A DNA stretch of 64,000 bases from Cherax quadricarinatus (GCF_038502225.1 NC_091323.1:18787776-18851775), one strand, 5' to 3'; positions 11,701 through 24,334 are shown, counted from the first letter of the stretch. Translations and numbers: made by a program. The notes: generated by a model from the sequence alone, not told the origin.

Positions 11701-12140
11701 ATGGCTTTCCATTATTTTCTGTGAAAAGAAATTCTTCCTACCATTTTATATTAATACACTGTTCACCTCCAGAAGCTTTATTTTCTTGCCTATGCTCATT
11801 GTCTGAAGGTTAGTGTTAGAGATTCAATGTGGCGCAGCTATATCTCAGAGGCAGACCGACGCATCCCGTGGAGCTGGCCGTGGGACACGGAGCTTACAAA
11901 GACACATCGCTACTCTTTATTAACCATGGTAATGGAATGGGATTCTCACTCTACTGTAACGTTGTCGTAACCTGGTGTTATTTCGTATACATAACCTTAA
12001 CGTTGCAGATATTTATTTTTTTATAGAAGAAAATTCAGTATATCGGTATTTTAAATATGAGTACTCGCGGGCCACAAAAAATAAAATGAACCCGCAGGCC
12101 ACTTGTGGCCTATGGGCCTGTAGTTGGACCACTTCGCCTC
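11700..12140 (-). mobile_element. Probable 5' non-coding part of the hAT relic
   Basis: At 12065-12140 the minus strand has CCAACTACAGGCCC, GGCCACAAGTGGCC and a TTTTTTGTGGCCCGCG stretch. This arrangement is common just inside the 5' end of hAT elements (GGCCCGCGGGCC-type palindromes). With the transposase on the same strand to the left, it is plausibly the other end of one hAT copy. No clean terminal inverted repeat pair or duplication was established. Confidence 0.4.
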
Positions 12141-12232
12141 AGCTCATTGCAGATTTCAACTCTGAGGTATACATAAAAACACCCTTTGTGGGATACGACC
12201 CACAGCAGTCTGCAAAGACCCAGGTACCTACG

Positions 12233-12586
12233 AGTCCAAGACAAGACTCGCAGCAGTGGTTTCAAGTTGGAAAAATTCAGATTCATGAAGGATATAGGAA
12301 AGCACTGGTTTGGTAATAGAGTTGTGGATGAGTGGAACAAACTCCGGAGTACCGTAATAGAAGCTAAGACGTTGTGTAGTTTTAAAAAATAGGTTAGATA
12401 AATGCATGAGTGGGTGTGAGATGGACCTGACTAGCTTGTGCTACTAGGTCTTATGTCGTGCTCCTTAAGTGGAAGTGACCTGACTAGGTGGGTCATTGGT
12501 CTAAGCCGGGGGGTGACATGGACTTGTTTCGCATTGGTCAGCAGGCCTGCTGCAGTGTTCCTTCTTTCTTATGTTCTTATGTGAAC
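12233..12586 (+). mobile_element. LINE-C (CR1-like) 3' fragment
   Basis: This encodes QDKTRSSGFKLEKFRFMKD and HWFGNRVVDEWNKL, then a frameshift near LCSFKK. The conserved LINE-C 3' region follows and ends in CCTTCTTTCTTATG plus a second TTCTTATG. It lies in opposite orientation to the 11063-11700 copy, so the two 3' ends point outwards. Confidence 0.85.
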
Positions 12587-13179
12587 AGGGGCAACAAATG
12601 TAAGGGAAAATGCCCAGCGTTTCTGCTTGTCTATTACACGATGATTATTTTGCTGGATATACAGATAGTTTGATTCGCTGCTGTTTTTCTGATCGTTGGA
12701 TGTAGGAATAATTACTGAAAATGACTAGTATTTTAAGAGCAGTTTTACATGTGTTCTGTCGATGGTTCACCTCATAATGTGTTAAAAGTTTCAGACACTC
12801 TTAGGTCTGTTGTATGCCATTCATTTGTCTGATTCCTCACAATCCTCCTTTCTTTGCATTTAACCCTGTCTGTGTTGTATTTTCCGTAGACAGGAAAGAG
12901 TCATTATTTTGCTGGCGGCTTTGGTTTAGGGTTTTGTTGCTTAGTTCAGTATCTTTAAATCTTCTGCAGCTGGTAGTCCTTCGCAGTGTATTTCTGGTAT
13001 TAACTCAACACTTCTCAAGGGAGGTTCCATGATCTTAGGGGCTCTTGATCTGCCCTTCCCTTTATTGGATGGAACCTGAGTTCCTTCTGTTTCCCCATGT
13101 GCAGCATAACCTCAACGATTGTCTGAGTTAATAACCAACAACCTGTTTTTAATGAAGTAGTAATGTTTATTGGTCTACT
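12587..13179. other. Single-copy DNA with a SINE-2 scrap
   Basis: Mostly non-repetitive. At about 13012-13085 the segments TCTCAAGGGAGGTTCC and GGGGCTCTTGATCTGCCC match the 5' part of the SINE-2 family, truncated before the tail. No gene is seen. Confidence 0.5.
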
Positions 13180-13354
13180 ACCTTCATCACTGTCTGCTGT
13201 GGGAACCTTCATCACTGTCTGCTGTGGGAACCTTCATCACTGTCTGCTGTGGGAACCTTCATCACTGTCTGCTGTGGGAACCTTCATCACTGTCTGCTGT
13301 GGGAACCTTCATCACTGTCTGCTGTGGGAACCTTCATCACTTTCTGCTGTGGGA
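13180..13354. repeat. 25-bp minisatellite, seven copies
   Basis: Seven head-to-tail copies of a 25-bp unit contain CCTTCATCACTGTCTGCTG. The copies are almost identical (one T for G in the last), which indicates recent expansion. Confidence 0.95.
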
Positions 13355-13983
13355 GACAGTATTCTTGCGACTCTGCGTGTGTTGGTCACACTAAACTCGC
13401 ACACGGTCATCTTATTGAGAGGCGCACAGCGCAACTGTGAAAGTTAAGTCCCGATGACAGTTGCCACATCTTTTGACGGATTATCCCATTCATGAGAGAG
13501 CGTGAAGCGTTCATCTTGGGCGCCTCGTGCACGTTCTCGCATGCTTTCTCTGCCTTCTTTGAACGTTCCACCGTTAATGCAGATTCACTCCATGACTTTT
13601 TTAACTGAATGATTTTCAGCATTAACTATGATTTCCTCCTTTTACCCTTGTGCTCACCCTCAGTCGTTGTGCATCTTTCCCTTTAACATGAGCCACCCTT
13701 TGTGAGGCAGCGCTGAGCTGAGTGACCTTCCCATGTGTGCTGACCACTTTCCTCGCCAAGTATAATAATATGAAATAAAGTGTATAGCTTTCTTTATTTT
13801 TTTTAACTGTGCATGTGTTCGAGTACATTCCGATAAAGTTAAGTTCTGTAGTTTGTATATGAAACAAGACTTGTAACACTAACTGTATACGATATGTATA
13901 TGTTTGAAAATAAATGGTATAAAATACCGACACAATGGAAACATAAACACATGTGTGATGAATGGTTTGAAAAACCGACAAGT
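13355..13983. other. Single-copy DNA with a PLE-type tail scrap
   Basis: No gene is seen. At 13911-13932 the sequence AATGGTATAAAATACCGAC is the reverse complement of the GGTATTNTATACCATT tail found at the PLE-type elements at 58.1 and 61.45 kb. Confidence 0.5.
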
Positions 13984-14068
13984 TGAAGATTGAGACACTT
14001 ATGCAGCATATGGGAATCTTTATTCAGGAAACGTTTCGCCACACAGTGGCATAAGTGTCTCAATCTTC
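13984..14068 (-). mobile_element. PLE-type terminal motif in a hairpin (truncated hammerhead-like core)
   Basis: The 19-base arms at 13984-14002 and 14050-14068 (GAAGATTGAGACACTTATG and its complement) enclose, on the minus strand, GCCAC..GTGGCGAAACGTTT followed by CCTGAATAAAG. That is stem II, the GAAAC core and AATAAA of the hammerhead-like motif. The CTGANGA half has been replaced by the hairpin arm. Confidence 0.6.
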
Positions 14069-14238
14069 ATAAACATATATGCAGTTTAATGTGATCCTTT
14101 ATTGACAACGTTTCGCCCACACAGTGGGCTTTTTCAAGTCACAAACAGATCTAAGATCTGTTTGTGACTTGAAAAAAAGCCCATTATGTGGGCGAAACGT
14201 TGTCAATAAAGGATCACATTAAACTGCATATGTGTTTA
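14069..14238. mobile_element. Inverted dimer of a PLE-type terminal motif
   Basis: The arms at about 14069-14152 and 14154-14238 are nearly perfect reverse complements around a single A at 14153. Each contains GTGGGCGAAACGTTGTCAATAAAGG. In this subfamily the segment before stem II is TGACTTGAAAAA, so the C3 and G8 positions of a canonical hammerhead are lost. Stem I can still form (TGAC with GTCA). A further outer pair, GGAAACATAAACACAT near 13937 and its complement near 14229, brackets the whole block. Confidence 0.65.
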
Positions 14239-14239
14239 T

Positions 14240-15004
14240 GTTTCCATGTATATGCTTATATTGTATTTGAATTTGGTTTCTATGTATGAACTGGCAACGT
14301 TGTGTGAATGACAAAGTGAGCTGAGGTGTGAATGGAGACAATTCTCTGTAAAATCCCCAGCCATCATCTTAAGACAGAATATAATGCGAATCGTCGAATA
14401 ATGATGTCACTGACAGAATTCCACGTTCATTCACTTAAAATTTAAGTACTAACTTAACTATTACTTTAAGTCTGTTATAAGACAAAGTTGGTTCTTTTAA
14501 GAAATATCAAAGTAACAAAGTATAAGGTGGCCCTAAACGTGTTTAGTATTTGCTCTCTTGGTCTGTAAGACTAAAGATGCTGTTTTCTTTGTCTTTTAAA
14601 CATTTTTACTAATTTAAGTATTTTCACTAAGTGTTGACATGTTCTGAAGCCGTGTAATTGCGAGGAGATAATCTTATCTTCACGGGTCATTAACAGAACC
14701 TAATGAAATAGGTTTTAATGCATTATATATCTTCCACGATGTTGCAATTGAGCGCACATGCGCAGTTGACTATAATGAACTGAGTTAAATAGTTTTTATT
14801 ATTTAAATTATTATGCCTGTTATATTATTTAAGAACGAAATGTTTAAACAACATAATTAACTGACATTAGAATTGAAATATTTGTTTATTTACAGGTGAG
14901 TGAGAGTTGGTGGTGAGCATCAGCAGCAGCCAGGTGAGTGCTGCTTTGTTGCCTCACACACCCGTCTCCTTTAACACACCTTCTGTGAACCTAACCCTTC
15001 TTAC
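14240..15004. other. AT-rich single-copy DNA, no gene seen
   Basis: No tandem repeat or recognised element was found. TTTATTTACAG followed by GTGAG at about 14890 resembles splice-site sequence, but no exon is supported. Confidence 0.45.
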
Positions 15005-18000
15005 AACACCACCACCACCACACTCACTGCTTCCTACACCACCACCACACTCACTGCTTCCTACACCACCACACTCACTGCTTCCTTCCTACACCACCAC
15101 CACACTGCTTCCTACACCACCACACTCACTGCTTCCTTCCTACACCACCACCACACTCACTGCTTCCTACACCACCACACTCACTGCTTCCTTCCTACAC
15201 CACCACCACACTGCTTCCTACACCACCACACTCACTGCTTCCTTCCTACACCACCACCACACTGCTTCCTACACCACCACCACACTGCTTCCTACACCAC
15301 CACCACACTCACTGCTTCCAACACCACCACCATACTCACTACTTCCTACACCACCACCATACTCACTGCTTCCTACACCACTATACTCACTGCTTCCTAC
15401 ACCACCACCACTGTACTCACTGCTTCCTACACCACTACACTCACTTCTTCCTACACCACCACCACACTCACTGCTTCCTTCACCACCACCACACTCACTG
15501 CTTCCTTCACCACCACCACACTCACTGCTTCCTTCACCACCACCACACACTGCTTCCTACACCACCACCACCACCACCACCACCACTGCTTCCTACACCA
15601 CCACCACCACCACACTCACTGCTTCCTACACCACCACTACACTCACTGCTTCCTACACCACCACCACACTCACTGCTTCCTACACCACCACCACACAGCT
15701 TCCTACACCACCACCACACTGCTTCCTACACCACCACCACACTCACTGCTTCCTACACCACCACCACACTCACTGCTTCCTACATCACCACCGCCACACT
15801 CACTGCTTCCTACATCACCACCACCACACTCACTGCTTCCTACACCACCACCACACTCACTGCTTCCTACACCACCACCACACTGCTTCCTACACCACCA
15901 CCACACTCACTGCTTCCTACACCAACACCACTGCTTCCTACACCACCACCACACTCACTGCTTCCTACACCACCACCACATTCACTGCTTCCTACACCAC
16001 CACCACACTGCTTCCTACACCACCACCACACTCACAGCTTTCTACACCACCACCACACTCACTGCTTCCTACACCACCACCACACTCACTGCTTCCTACA
16101 TCACCACCACCACCACCACACTCACTGCTTCCTACATCACCACCACCACCACACTCACTGCTTCCTACAGCACTATACTCACTGCTTCCTACACCACCAC
16201 CACTGTACTCGCTACTTCCTACACCACTACACTCACTGCTTCCTACACCACCACCACACTCACTTCTTCCTACACCACCACCACACTCACTGCCTCCTTC
16301 ACCACCACCACACTCACTGCTTCCTTCACCACCACCACCACCACTGCTTCCTTCACCACCGCTACACTCACTGCTTCCTACACCACCACCACACTCACTG
16401 CTTCCTACACCACCACCACACTCACTGCTTCCTACACCACCACCACACTCACTGCTTCCTACACCACCACCACACTCACTGCTTCCTACACCACCACCAC
16501 ACTCACTGCTTCCTACACCTCCACCACACTGCTTCCTACACCACCACTACACTACTTCCTACACCACCACCTCCACACTGCTTCGTACACCACCACACAC
16601 ACTGCTTCCTACACCACCAAAACACTGCTTCCTACACCACTACACTCCCTGCTTCCTACACCACCACCACACTGCTTTCTATACCACCACCACACTGCTT
16701 CCTACACCACCACCACCACACTGCTTCCTACACCACCACCACCACACTGCTTCCTACACCACCACCACCACACTGCTTCCTACACCACCACCACCACACT
16801 CGCTGCTTCCTACATCACCACCACCACACTCGCTGCTTCCTACACCACCACCACCACACTGCTTCCTGCACCACCACTACACTGCTTCCTACACCACCAC
16901 CATACTGCTTCCTACTCCACCACCACACTGCTTCCTACACCACCACCACCACCACACTCACTGCTTCCTACACCACCACTACACTCCCTGCTTCCTACAC
17001 CACCACCACACTCACTGCTTCCTACACCACCACCACCACACTCGCTGCTTCCTACACCACCACCACCACTCTCACTGCTTCCTACACCACCACCACCACC
17101 ACTCTCACTGCTTCCTACACCACCACCACCACCACCACCACCTCCACACTCACTGCTTCCTACACCACCACCACACTCCTTGCTTCCTACACCACCACCA
17201 CACTCCCTGCTTCCTACACCACCACCACACTCCCTGCTTCCTACACCACCACCACACTCACTGCTTCCTACACCACCACCACACTCACTTCTTCCTACAC
17301 CACCACCACCACACTGCTTCCTACACCACCACCACACTCACTGCTTCCTACATCACCACCACCACACTCACTGCTTCCTACACCACCACCACACTTACTG
17401 CTTCCTACACCACCACCACACAGCTTCCTACACCACCACCACACTTCTTCCTACACCACCACCACACTCACTGCTTCCTACATCACCACCATCACACTCA
17501 CTGCTTCCTACACCACCATCACACTCACTGCTTCCTACACCACCACCACATTGCTTCCTACACCACCACACTCACTGCTTTCTACACCACCACCACACTC
17601 ACTGCTTCCTACACCACCACCACTGCTTCCTACACCACCACCACACTCACTGCTTCCTACACCACCACCACTGCTTCCTACACCACCATCACACTCACTG
17701 CTTCCTACACCACCACCACACTCACTGCTTCTTACGCCACCACACTGCTTCCTACACCACCACCACACTCACTGCTTCCTACACCACCACCACTGCTTCC
17801 TACACCACCACCACACTCACTGCTTCCTACACCACCACCACTGCTTCCTACACCACCACCACACTCACTGCTTCCTACACCACCACCACACTCACTGCTT
17901 CCTACACCACCACCACCACACTCACTACTTCCTACACCACCACCATACTCACTGCTTCCTACACCACTATACTCACTGCGTCCTACACCACCACCACTGT

Positions 18001-19670
18001 ACTCACTGCTTCCTACACCACTACACTCACTGCTTCCTACACCACCACCACACTCACTGCTTCCTTCACCACCACCACACTCACTGCTTCCTTCACCACC
18101 ACCACACACTGCTTCGTACACCACCACCACCACCACCACCACTGCTTCCTACACCAGCACCACCACACTCACTGCTTCCTACACCACCACTACACTCACT
18201 GCTTCCTACACCACTACCACACTCACTGCTTCCTACACCACCACCAGAGTCACTGCTTCCTACACCACCACCACACTGCTTCCTACACCACCACTACACT
18301 ACTTCCTACACCACCACCTCCACACTGCTTCATACACCACCACACTCAGTGCTTCCTACACCACCACCACACTGCTTCCTACACCACCACTACACTACTT
18401 CCTACACCACCACCTCCACACTGCTTCCTACACCACCACACACACTGCTTCCTACACCACCACCACACTGCTTTCTACACCACTACACTCCCTGCTTCCT
18501 ACACCACCACCATACTGCTTCCTACACCACCACCACCACACTGCTTCCTACACCACCACCACCACACTGCTTCCTACACCACCACCACCACACTGCTTCC
18601 TACACCACCTCCACCACACTGCTTCCTACACCACCACCACCACCACACTGCTTCCTACACCACCACCACCACCACCACCACACTGCTTCCTACACCACCA
18701 CCACCACCACCACACTCGCTGCTTCCTACACCACCACCACCACACTCGCTGCTTCCTACACCACCACCACCACACTGCTTCATACACCACCACTACACTG
18801 CTTCCTACACCACCACCATACTGCTTCCTACTCGTCCACCACACTGCTTCCTACACCACCACACTTACTGCTTCCTACACCACCACCACACTCACTGCTT
18901 ACTACATCACCACCACACTCACTGCTTACTATACCTCCACCACACTCACTGCTTCCTACACCACCACCACACTCACTGCTTCCTACACCACCACCACACT
19001 GCTTCCTACACCACCACCACACTGCTTCCTACACCACCACCACACTGCTTCCTACACCACCACCACACTGCTTCCTACACCACCACCACACTCTCTGCTT
19101 CCTACACCGCCACACTCACTACTTCCTACACCACCACCACACTCACTGCTTACTACACCACCACCACACTCACTGCTTACTACACCACCACCACACTGCT
19201 TCCTACACCACAACCACACTGCTTCCTACACCACCACCACACTGCTTCCTACACCACCACCACCACACTCACTGCTTCCTACACCACCACCACACTCACT
19301 GCTTCCTACACCACCACCACACTCACTGCTTCCTACACCACCACCACCACCACACTGCTTCCTACACCACCACCACCACACTGCTTCCTACACCACCACC
19401 ACCACACTGCTTTCTACACCACCACCACCACACTGCTTCCTACACCACCACCACCACCACACTGCTTCCTACACCACCACCACCACCACCACACTGCTTC
19501 CTACACCACCACCACCACACTGCTTCGTACAGCACCACCACCACACTGCTTCCTACAGCACCATCACCACACTGCTTCCTACACCACCACCACCACACTG
19601 CTTCCTACACCACCACCACCACACTGCTTCCTACACCACCACCACCACACTGCTTCCTACACCACCACCA
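15005..19670. repeat. CAC-rich minisatellite, units 23-27 bp, 4.7 kb
   Basis: The unit is CACTGCTTCCTACACCACC plus a variable number of CAC triplets, with or without CACTCA before CTGCTTCC. Large blocks recur, for example CTGTACTCAC-containing blocks near 15400, 16200 and 18000. All three plus frames are open for long distances; one frame runs about 1650 codons as SLLPTPPPH/CFLHHHHT/ASYTTT repeats. This is because no phase of the unit makes a stop. The frame starts in flanking DNA and ends inside a LINE fragment, so I do not call it a gene. Confidence 0.97.
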
Positions 19671-19689
19671 CATAACACATTAACACCGC

Positions 19690-20111
19690 TCCTACACCCT
19701 GGTCATCCTCTTGGTACTTCACAGTTCGAGTACCAGAGGAGGAGAACAGTATTACAAATAGGATATGGAGGCTCTTACCAGCTTGTTATCTTCCTTGAAC
19801 TTGTCGTGTTGACAACTACCCAGGCGGGTAGCAAAGTATCCGAGGGGTATGACTGTGTACTCTCCTATTGGTAGTTGTAGTTGTTGTTCCTTAGCTGTTT
19901 GACCCGTCTCCACTACATCACTTCCCAGACTATTCCACTTCCTGACAACTCTGTGACTGAAGAAATACTTTCTACCTTCCCTGTAATTCATCTGAGTCTT
20001 CAGCTTCCAACTGTCACCCCTTGTTGCAGCGTCCCATCTCTGGAACATCCTGTCTCTGTCCACCTTGTCGATTTCTCTCAGTATTTTATATGTCGTTATC
20101 ATATCCTTCCC

Positions 20112-20112
<1 letters not shown>
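19690..20112 (-). mobile_element. LINE-A-like (CR1/L2 group) 3' fragment
   Basis: The minus strand encodes ITTYKILREIDKVDRDRMF, then KYFFSHRVVRKWNSLGSDVV. This is the typical RT C-terminal extension of CR1/L2-group LINEs, close to the copies at 42.6-43.9 and 48.3-48.7 kb. The sequence after that diverges from LINE-A, so it may be a separate subfamily. It is 5'-truncated at the TG tract. Confidence 0.8.
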
Positions 20113-20113
<1 letters not shown>

Positions 20114-20163
<50 letters not shown>

Positions 20164-20200
20164 GCGTGTGCGTGTGCGTGTGTGCGGGTGCGTGTGCGTG
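20114..20200. repeat. TG/CG-TG dinucleotide microsatellite
   Basis: A pure TG run to about 20158 is followed by GCGTGTGCGTG variants. It abuts the truncated 5' edge of the LINE-A-like fragment. Confidence 0.97.
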
Positions 20201-20379
20201 AATGTAAGTTGCTTTCAGAGATGATGGTGTTTGCTGCCGCTGCTGGCAGGAGGCCTCACAGGGAGTGATGTGGGGCAGGGAGGGTGTGGTAAGGCAAGTG
20301 CAGTGTTTTTCACAGCAATGTTTGAGACATGTTTAGTATTGTTATTGTTGGCGAGGGACAGTACCTGCGTGAAGTTACT

Positions 20380-21455
20380 TCCTGCCATAGTGAAGAGCTC
20401 TGTTCCATAAGGCACAGTACTCGCCCCCATCCTATTCCTCATCCTCATATCAGACATAGACAGAGATGTAACCCACAACACCGTATCATCTTTTGCAGAC
20501 GGTACTAGGATCTGCATGAGGCTGTCATCTGCTGAGGACGCGGTTAACCTCCAAGAAGATATAAACAAAGTTTTCCAGTGGGCAACGGTAAACAATATGA
20601 TGTTCAATGAGGACAAATTCCAACTACTCCGTTATGGCAAACTGGAGATAATAACTAGAACAGAGTATACTATTGACTCCGCCATACAATAGAGCGGAAA
20701 AATAATGTAAGGGACCTGGGAGTAGTAATGTCTGAGGATCTCACTTTCAAGGATCACAACAGTGCCACGATCGCACGTGCAAAGAAAATGATAGGATGGA
20801 TAATGAGAACTTTCAAAACGAGAGATGCCAAGCCCATGATGATCCTTTTCAAATCACTTGTTCTCTCTAGGCTGGAATACTGCTGTACATTAACATCTCC
20901 ATTCAAAGCAGGTGAAATCGCAGATCTAGAGAGTGTACAGAGATCCTTTACTGCACGTATAAGTTCTGTCAAGCACCTTAACTACTGGGAACGCTTGGAA
21001 GCGCTTCACTTGTACTCGTTGGAGCGCAGGAGAGAGAGATATATCATAATCTGCACTTGGAAAATCCTGGAAGGAATGGTCCCGAATCTGCACACAGAAA
21101 TCACTCCCTACGAAAGTAAAAGACTGGGCAGGCGATGCAAAATGCCCCCAATAAAAAGTAGGGGCGCCATTGGTACACTAAGGGAAAACACCATAAGTAT
21201 CCGGGGCCCAAGACTGTTCAACAGCCTCCCACCAAGCATAATGGGAATTGCCAATAAACCCCTGGCTGCCTTCAAGAGGGAGCTGGACAGATAGTCAGTG
21301 CCGGATCAGCCGGGCTGTGGTTCGTACGTTGGAATGCGTGCGGCCAACAGTAACAGCCTGGTTGATCAGGCCCTGGTCCACCGGGAGGCCTGGTCGTGGA
21401 CCGGGCCGCAGGGGCGTTGATCCCCGGAATAACCTCCAGGTAGACTCCAGGTAAG
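20380..21455 (+). mobile_element. LINE-B copy: RT fragment, C-terminus and 3' tail
   Basis: The copy begins in RT with FLILISDIDRDV, then SFADGT in place of the catalytic FADD motif (second Asp to Gly). It continues through FNEDKFQLLRYGKLE. After a stop and frameshift near 20690 it has a 188-codon open stretch with SRLEYCCTLTSPFKAGEIA, LYSLERRRERYIIICTWKIL and IRGPRLFNSLPPSIM. The untranslated tail includes CAGCCTGGTTGATCAGGCCC and ends in duplicated CTCCAGGTA. It is truncated upstream within RT and is not autonomous. The family is an APE-endonuclease LINE of the Jockey/CR1 superfamily; I cannot fix the clade. Confidence 0.88.
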
Positions 21456-21548
21456 GGACAGTGCCAGTATGGAGTTAACTTTATGGAGTACATCAGTAGT
21501 TGCCACGTGAGGAAAATAATCGTGGGAATGTTACATTTTATGGTAATA

Positions 21549-21640
21549 TTGACTCACGAAATCGTAATGACACGATTACAAACAAACCAGGGTACGGGTG
21601 GGGATTGAACTCGCAGCAAGTGAGTCGTAACATCGCATTT
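21549..21640 (-). mobile_element. SINE-1 fragment (B box and tail)
   Basis: The minus strand carries a degenerate B box (GAGTTCAATCC) and the conserved tail ATTACGATTTCGTGAGTC. The head is missing or displaced. Confidence 0.65.
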
Positions 21641-21935
21641 TTGGGGGGAACAGTAAGCCAAATCATGTTTTTTTTTTTTTTCAAGAAATATATACGCACA
21701 TTTTAGATGAAAGTTGAGATTTGTCAGAAAATAATTGAAGTCTGCAATAAAATATAGTTTAATTAAGTACATTTTTTTCTATATTTTAAATATTTCACAT
21801 ATTTTTAAAATTATATGAGAAGTCCATAAAAATATATATAATTATTAAATATTTCATATGATTTTTGTTAAATACGTGAAACAATAAAAAATTAAGAAAA
21901 ATATGATGAAATGTTACTCCATATTTCGACTACTT
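21641..21935. other. AT-rich stretch with a T13 run
   Basis: Low-complexity AT-rich DNA, about 75-80% A+T by eye, with a T run at 21668-21681. No feature was found. Confidence 0.6.
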
Positions 21936-22175
21936 AGAGCGTTTAGAGGCGACCACGTCAGCCACTGCACCAGTTGGCTACAATAAAATTCATCCAACTA
22001 GGTATATTTCTACACCATAGGGAGGTTAGCCTGGGTCCCACTGTGACCACAAATGAAAGTTTTTATGGATGAATTTCCCACCAGCGTGGCCGTGACGAAC
22101 TCTAGTTCAAGTCCCCTCTAAGCTGTCATGACTTAAGAGTCACTTGCCGCGAGTTCAAGCCCCATCTGTACCGTA
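21936..22175. mobile_element. SINE-1 pieces in both orientations
   Basis: The minus strand at about 21940-22060 has TAGCCAACTGGTGCAGTGGC (A-box-like) preceded by GAAATATACCTAGTTGGATG and an upstream module with CATTTGTGGTCACAGTGGG. The plus strand at 22080-22165 has GTGGCCGTGACGAACTC and GCGAGTTCAAGCCCC, an A- and B-box-like pair. Both are diverged. Confidence 0.55.
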
Positions 22176-22221
22176 TTTTTTTAGTGATAATTTTAGTTAT
22201 AATTTCCACGTCATTATTGTC

Positions 22222-24334
22222 TCTGTTTCGTGATGTATGTAGTTGTTTCGTGCTGTATGTGCTTGTTTCGTGATTGTCGTTGTTTCATGCTGTATGTGCT
22301 TGTTTCGTGCTGTATATGCTTGTTTCGTGATTGTGGTTTCGTGCTGTATGTGCTTGTTTCGTGAGTGTCGTTATTTCATGCTGTATGTGCTTGTTTCGTG
22401 CTGTATATGCTTGTTTCGTGATTGTGGTTTCGTGCTATATGTGCTTGTTTCGTGATGTATGTGCTTGTTTCGTGAGTGTCGTTGTTTCATGCAGTATGTG
22501 ATTGTTTCGTGCTGTATATGCTTGTTTCGTGATTGTGGTTTCGTGCTATATGTGCTTGTTTCGTGATGTATGTGCTTGTTTCGTGCTGTATGTGCTTGTT
22601 TCATGATGTATGCGGTTTCGTGAGGTATTTTGTTGTTTCGTGATGTAGACGGGTGTTTCGTAATGTATGTGGTTGTTTCGTGATGTATGTGCTTGTTTCG
22701 TAATGTATGTGGTTGTTTCGTAATGTATGTGGTTGTTTCGTGATGTATGTGGTTGTTTCGTGCTGTATGTGCTTGTTTCATGATGTATGCGGTTTCGTGA
22801 TGTATTTTGTTGTTTCGTGATGTATGTGCTTGTTTCGTGATGTATATGGTTATTTCGTGATGTATGCGGTTGTTTCGTGATGTGGTTGTTTCGTGATGTA
22901 TGTGCCTGTTTCGTGCTGTATGTGCTTGTTTCGTGCTGTATGCGCTTGTTTCGTTATGTATGCGGTTGTTTCGTGATGTATGCGGTTGTTTCGTGATGTA
23001 TGTGGTTGTTGCATGATGTATGTGGTTGTTTCGTGATGTATGCGGTTGTTTCGTGATGTATGCGGTTGTTTCGTGATGTATGCTGTTGTTTCGTGATGTA
23101 TCTGGTTGTATCATGGTGTATGTGGTTGTATCATGGTGTATGCTGTTGTTTCGTGATGTATGTGGTTGTATCATGGTGCATGTGGTTGTACCATGGTGTA
23201 TGTGGTTGTTTCATGGTGTATGTGGTTGTGTCATGGTGTATGTGGTTGTCATGGTGTATGTGGTTGTATCGTGGTGTATGTGGTTGTGTCATGGTGTATG
23301 TAGTTGTCATGGTGTATGTGGTTGTGTCATGGTGTATGTGGTTGTGTCATAGTGTATGTGGTTGTCATGGTGTATGTGGTTGTATCATGGTGTGTGTGGT
23401 TGTGTCATGGTGTATGTGGTTATATCATGGTGTATGTGGTATAATGGTGTATGTGGTTGTGTCATGGTGTATGTAGTTCTCATGGTGTATGTGGTTGTGT
23501 CATGGTGTATGTAGTTGTCATGGTGCATGTGGTTGTGTCATGGTGTACGTGGTTGTGTCATGGTGTATCTGGTTGTGTCATTGTGTATGTGGTTGTGTTA
23601 TGGTGTATGTGGTTGTGTCATGGTGTATGTGGTTGTATCATGGTGTGTCTGGTTGTCATGGTGTATGTGGTTGTCATGGTGTATGTGGTTGTGTCATGGT
23701 GTACGTGGTTGTGTCATGGTGTATGTGGTTGTGTCATGGTGTATGTGGTTGTGTCATGGTGTATGTGGTTGTGTCATGGTGTATGTGGTTGTGTCATGGT
23801 GTATGTTCTTGTGTCATGGTGTATGTTCTTGTGTCATGGTGTAAGTGGTTGTGTCATGGTGTATGTGGTTGTGTCATGGTGTATGTTCTTGTGTCATGGT
23901 GTATGTGGTTGTGTCATGGTGTATGTTCTTGTGTCATGGTGTATGTGGTTGTGTCATGGTGTATGTGGTTGTGTCATGGTGTATGTGGTTGTGTCATGGT
24001 GTATGTGGTTGTGTCATTGTGTACGTGGTTGTGTCATTGTGTACGTGGTTGTGTCATGGTGTATGTGGTTGTGTCATGGTGTATGTGGTTGTGTCATGGT
24101 GTATGTGGTTGTGTCATGGTGTATGTGGTTGTGTCATGGTGTATGTTGTTGTGTCATGGTGTATGTTGTTGTGTCATGGTGTATGTGGTTGTGTCATGGT
24201 GTATGTTCTTGTGTCATGGTGTATGAGGTTGTGTCATGGTGTGTGTGGTTGTGTCATGGTGTGTGTGGTTGTGTCATGGTGTATGTGGTTGTGTCATGGT
24301 GTATGTGGTTGTGTCATGGTGTATGTGGTTGTGT
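22222..24334. repeat. 20-bp minisatellite with sequence gradient (array 4, main part)
   Basis: The period is 20 bp throughout. The left half uses GTTTCGTGATGTATGTGSTT, the right half GTGTCATGGTGTATGTGGTT, with a transition near 23100-23300 where both variants mix. A few units are 16-18 bp. Long open frames on both strands (SWCMWLCHGVCGCVMVYVVV-type and TTYITKQPHTSRNN-type) come from the periodicity. The array continues at 25671 after a LINE-C insertion. Confidence 0.96.

Noticed and set aside
13163..13447. Frames across the 25-bp repeat (LHHCLLWEPSSLSAVGTF)
   Set aside because: Repeat artefact of seven identical units.
14885..14945. Splice-site-like TTTATTTACAG and CAGGTGAGT
   Set aside because: The segment between them is very short and the downstream sequence is a minisatellite. 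No exon is supported.
14907..19874. A 1655-codon open frame over the CAC array, plus overlapping frames of 710 and 831 codons
   Set aside because: All three frames are open only because the repeat unit makes no stops. The frame runs from unrelated flank into a LINE relic on the opposite strand and has no domain or codon signal.
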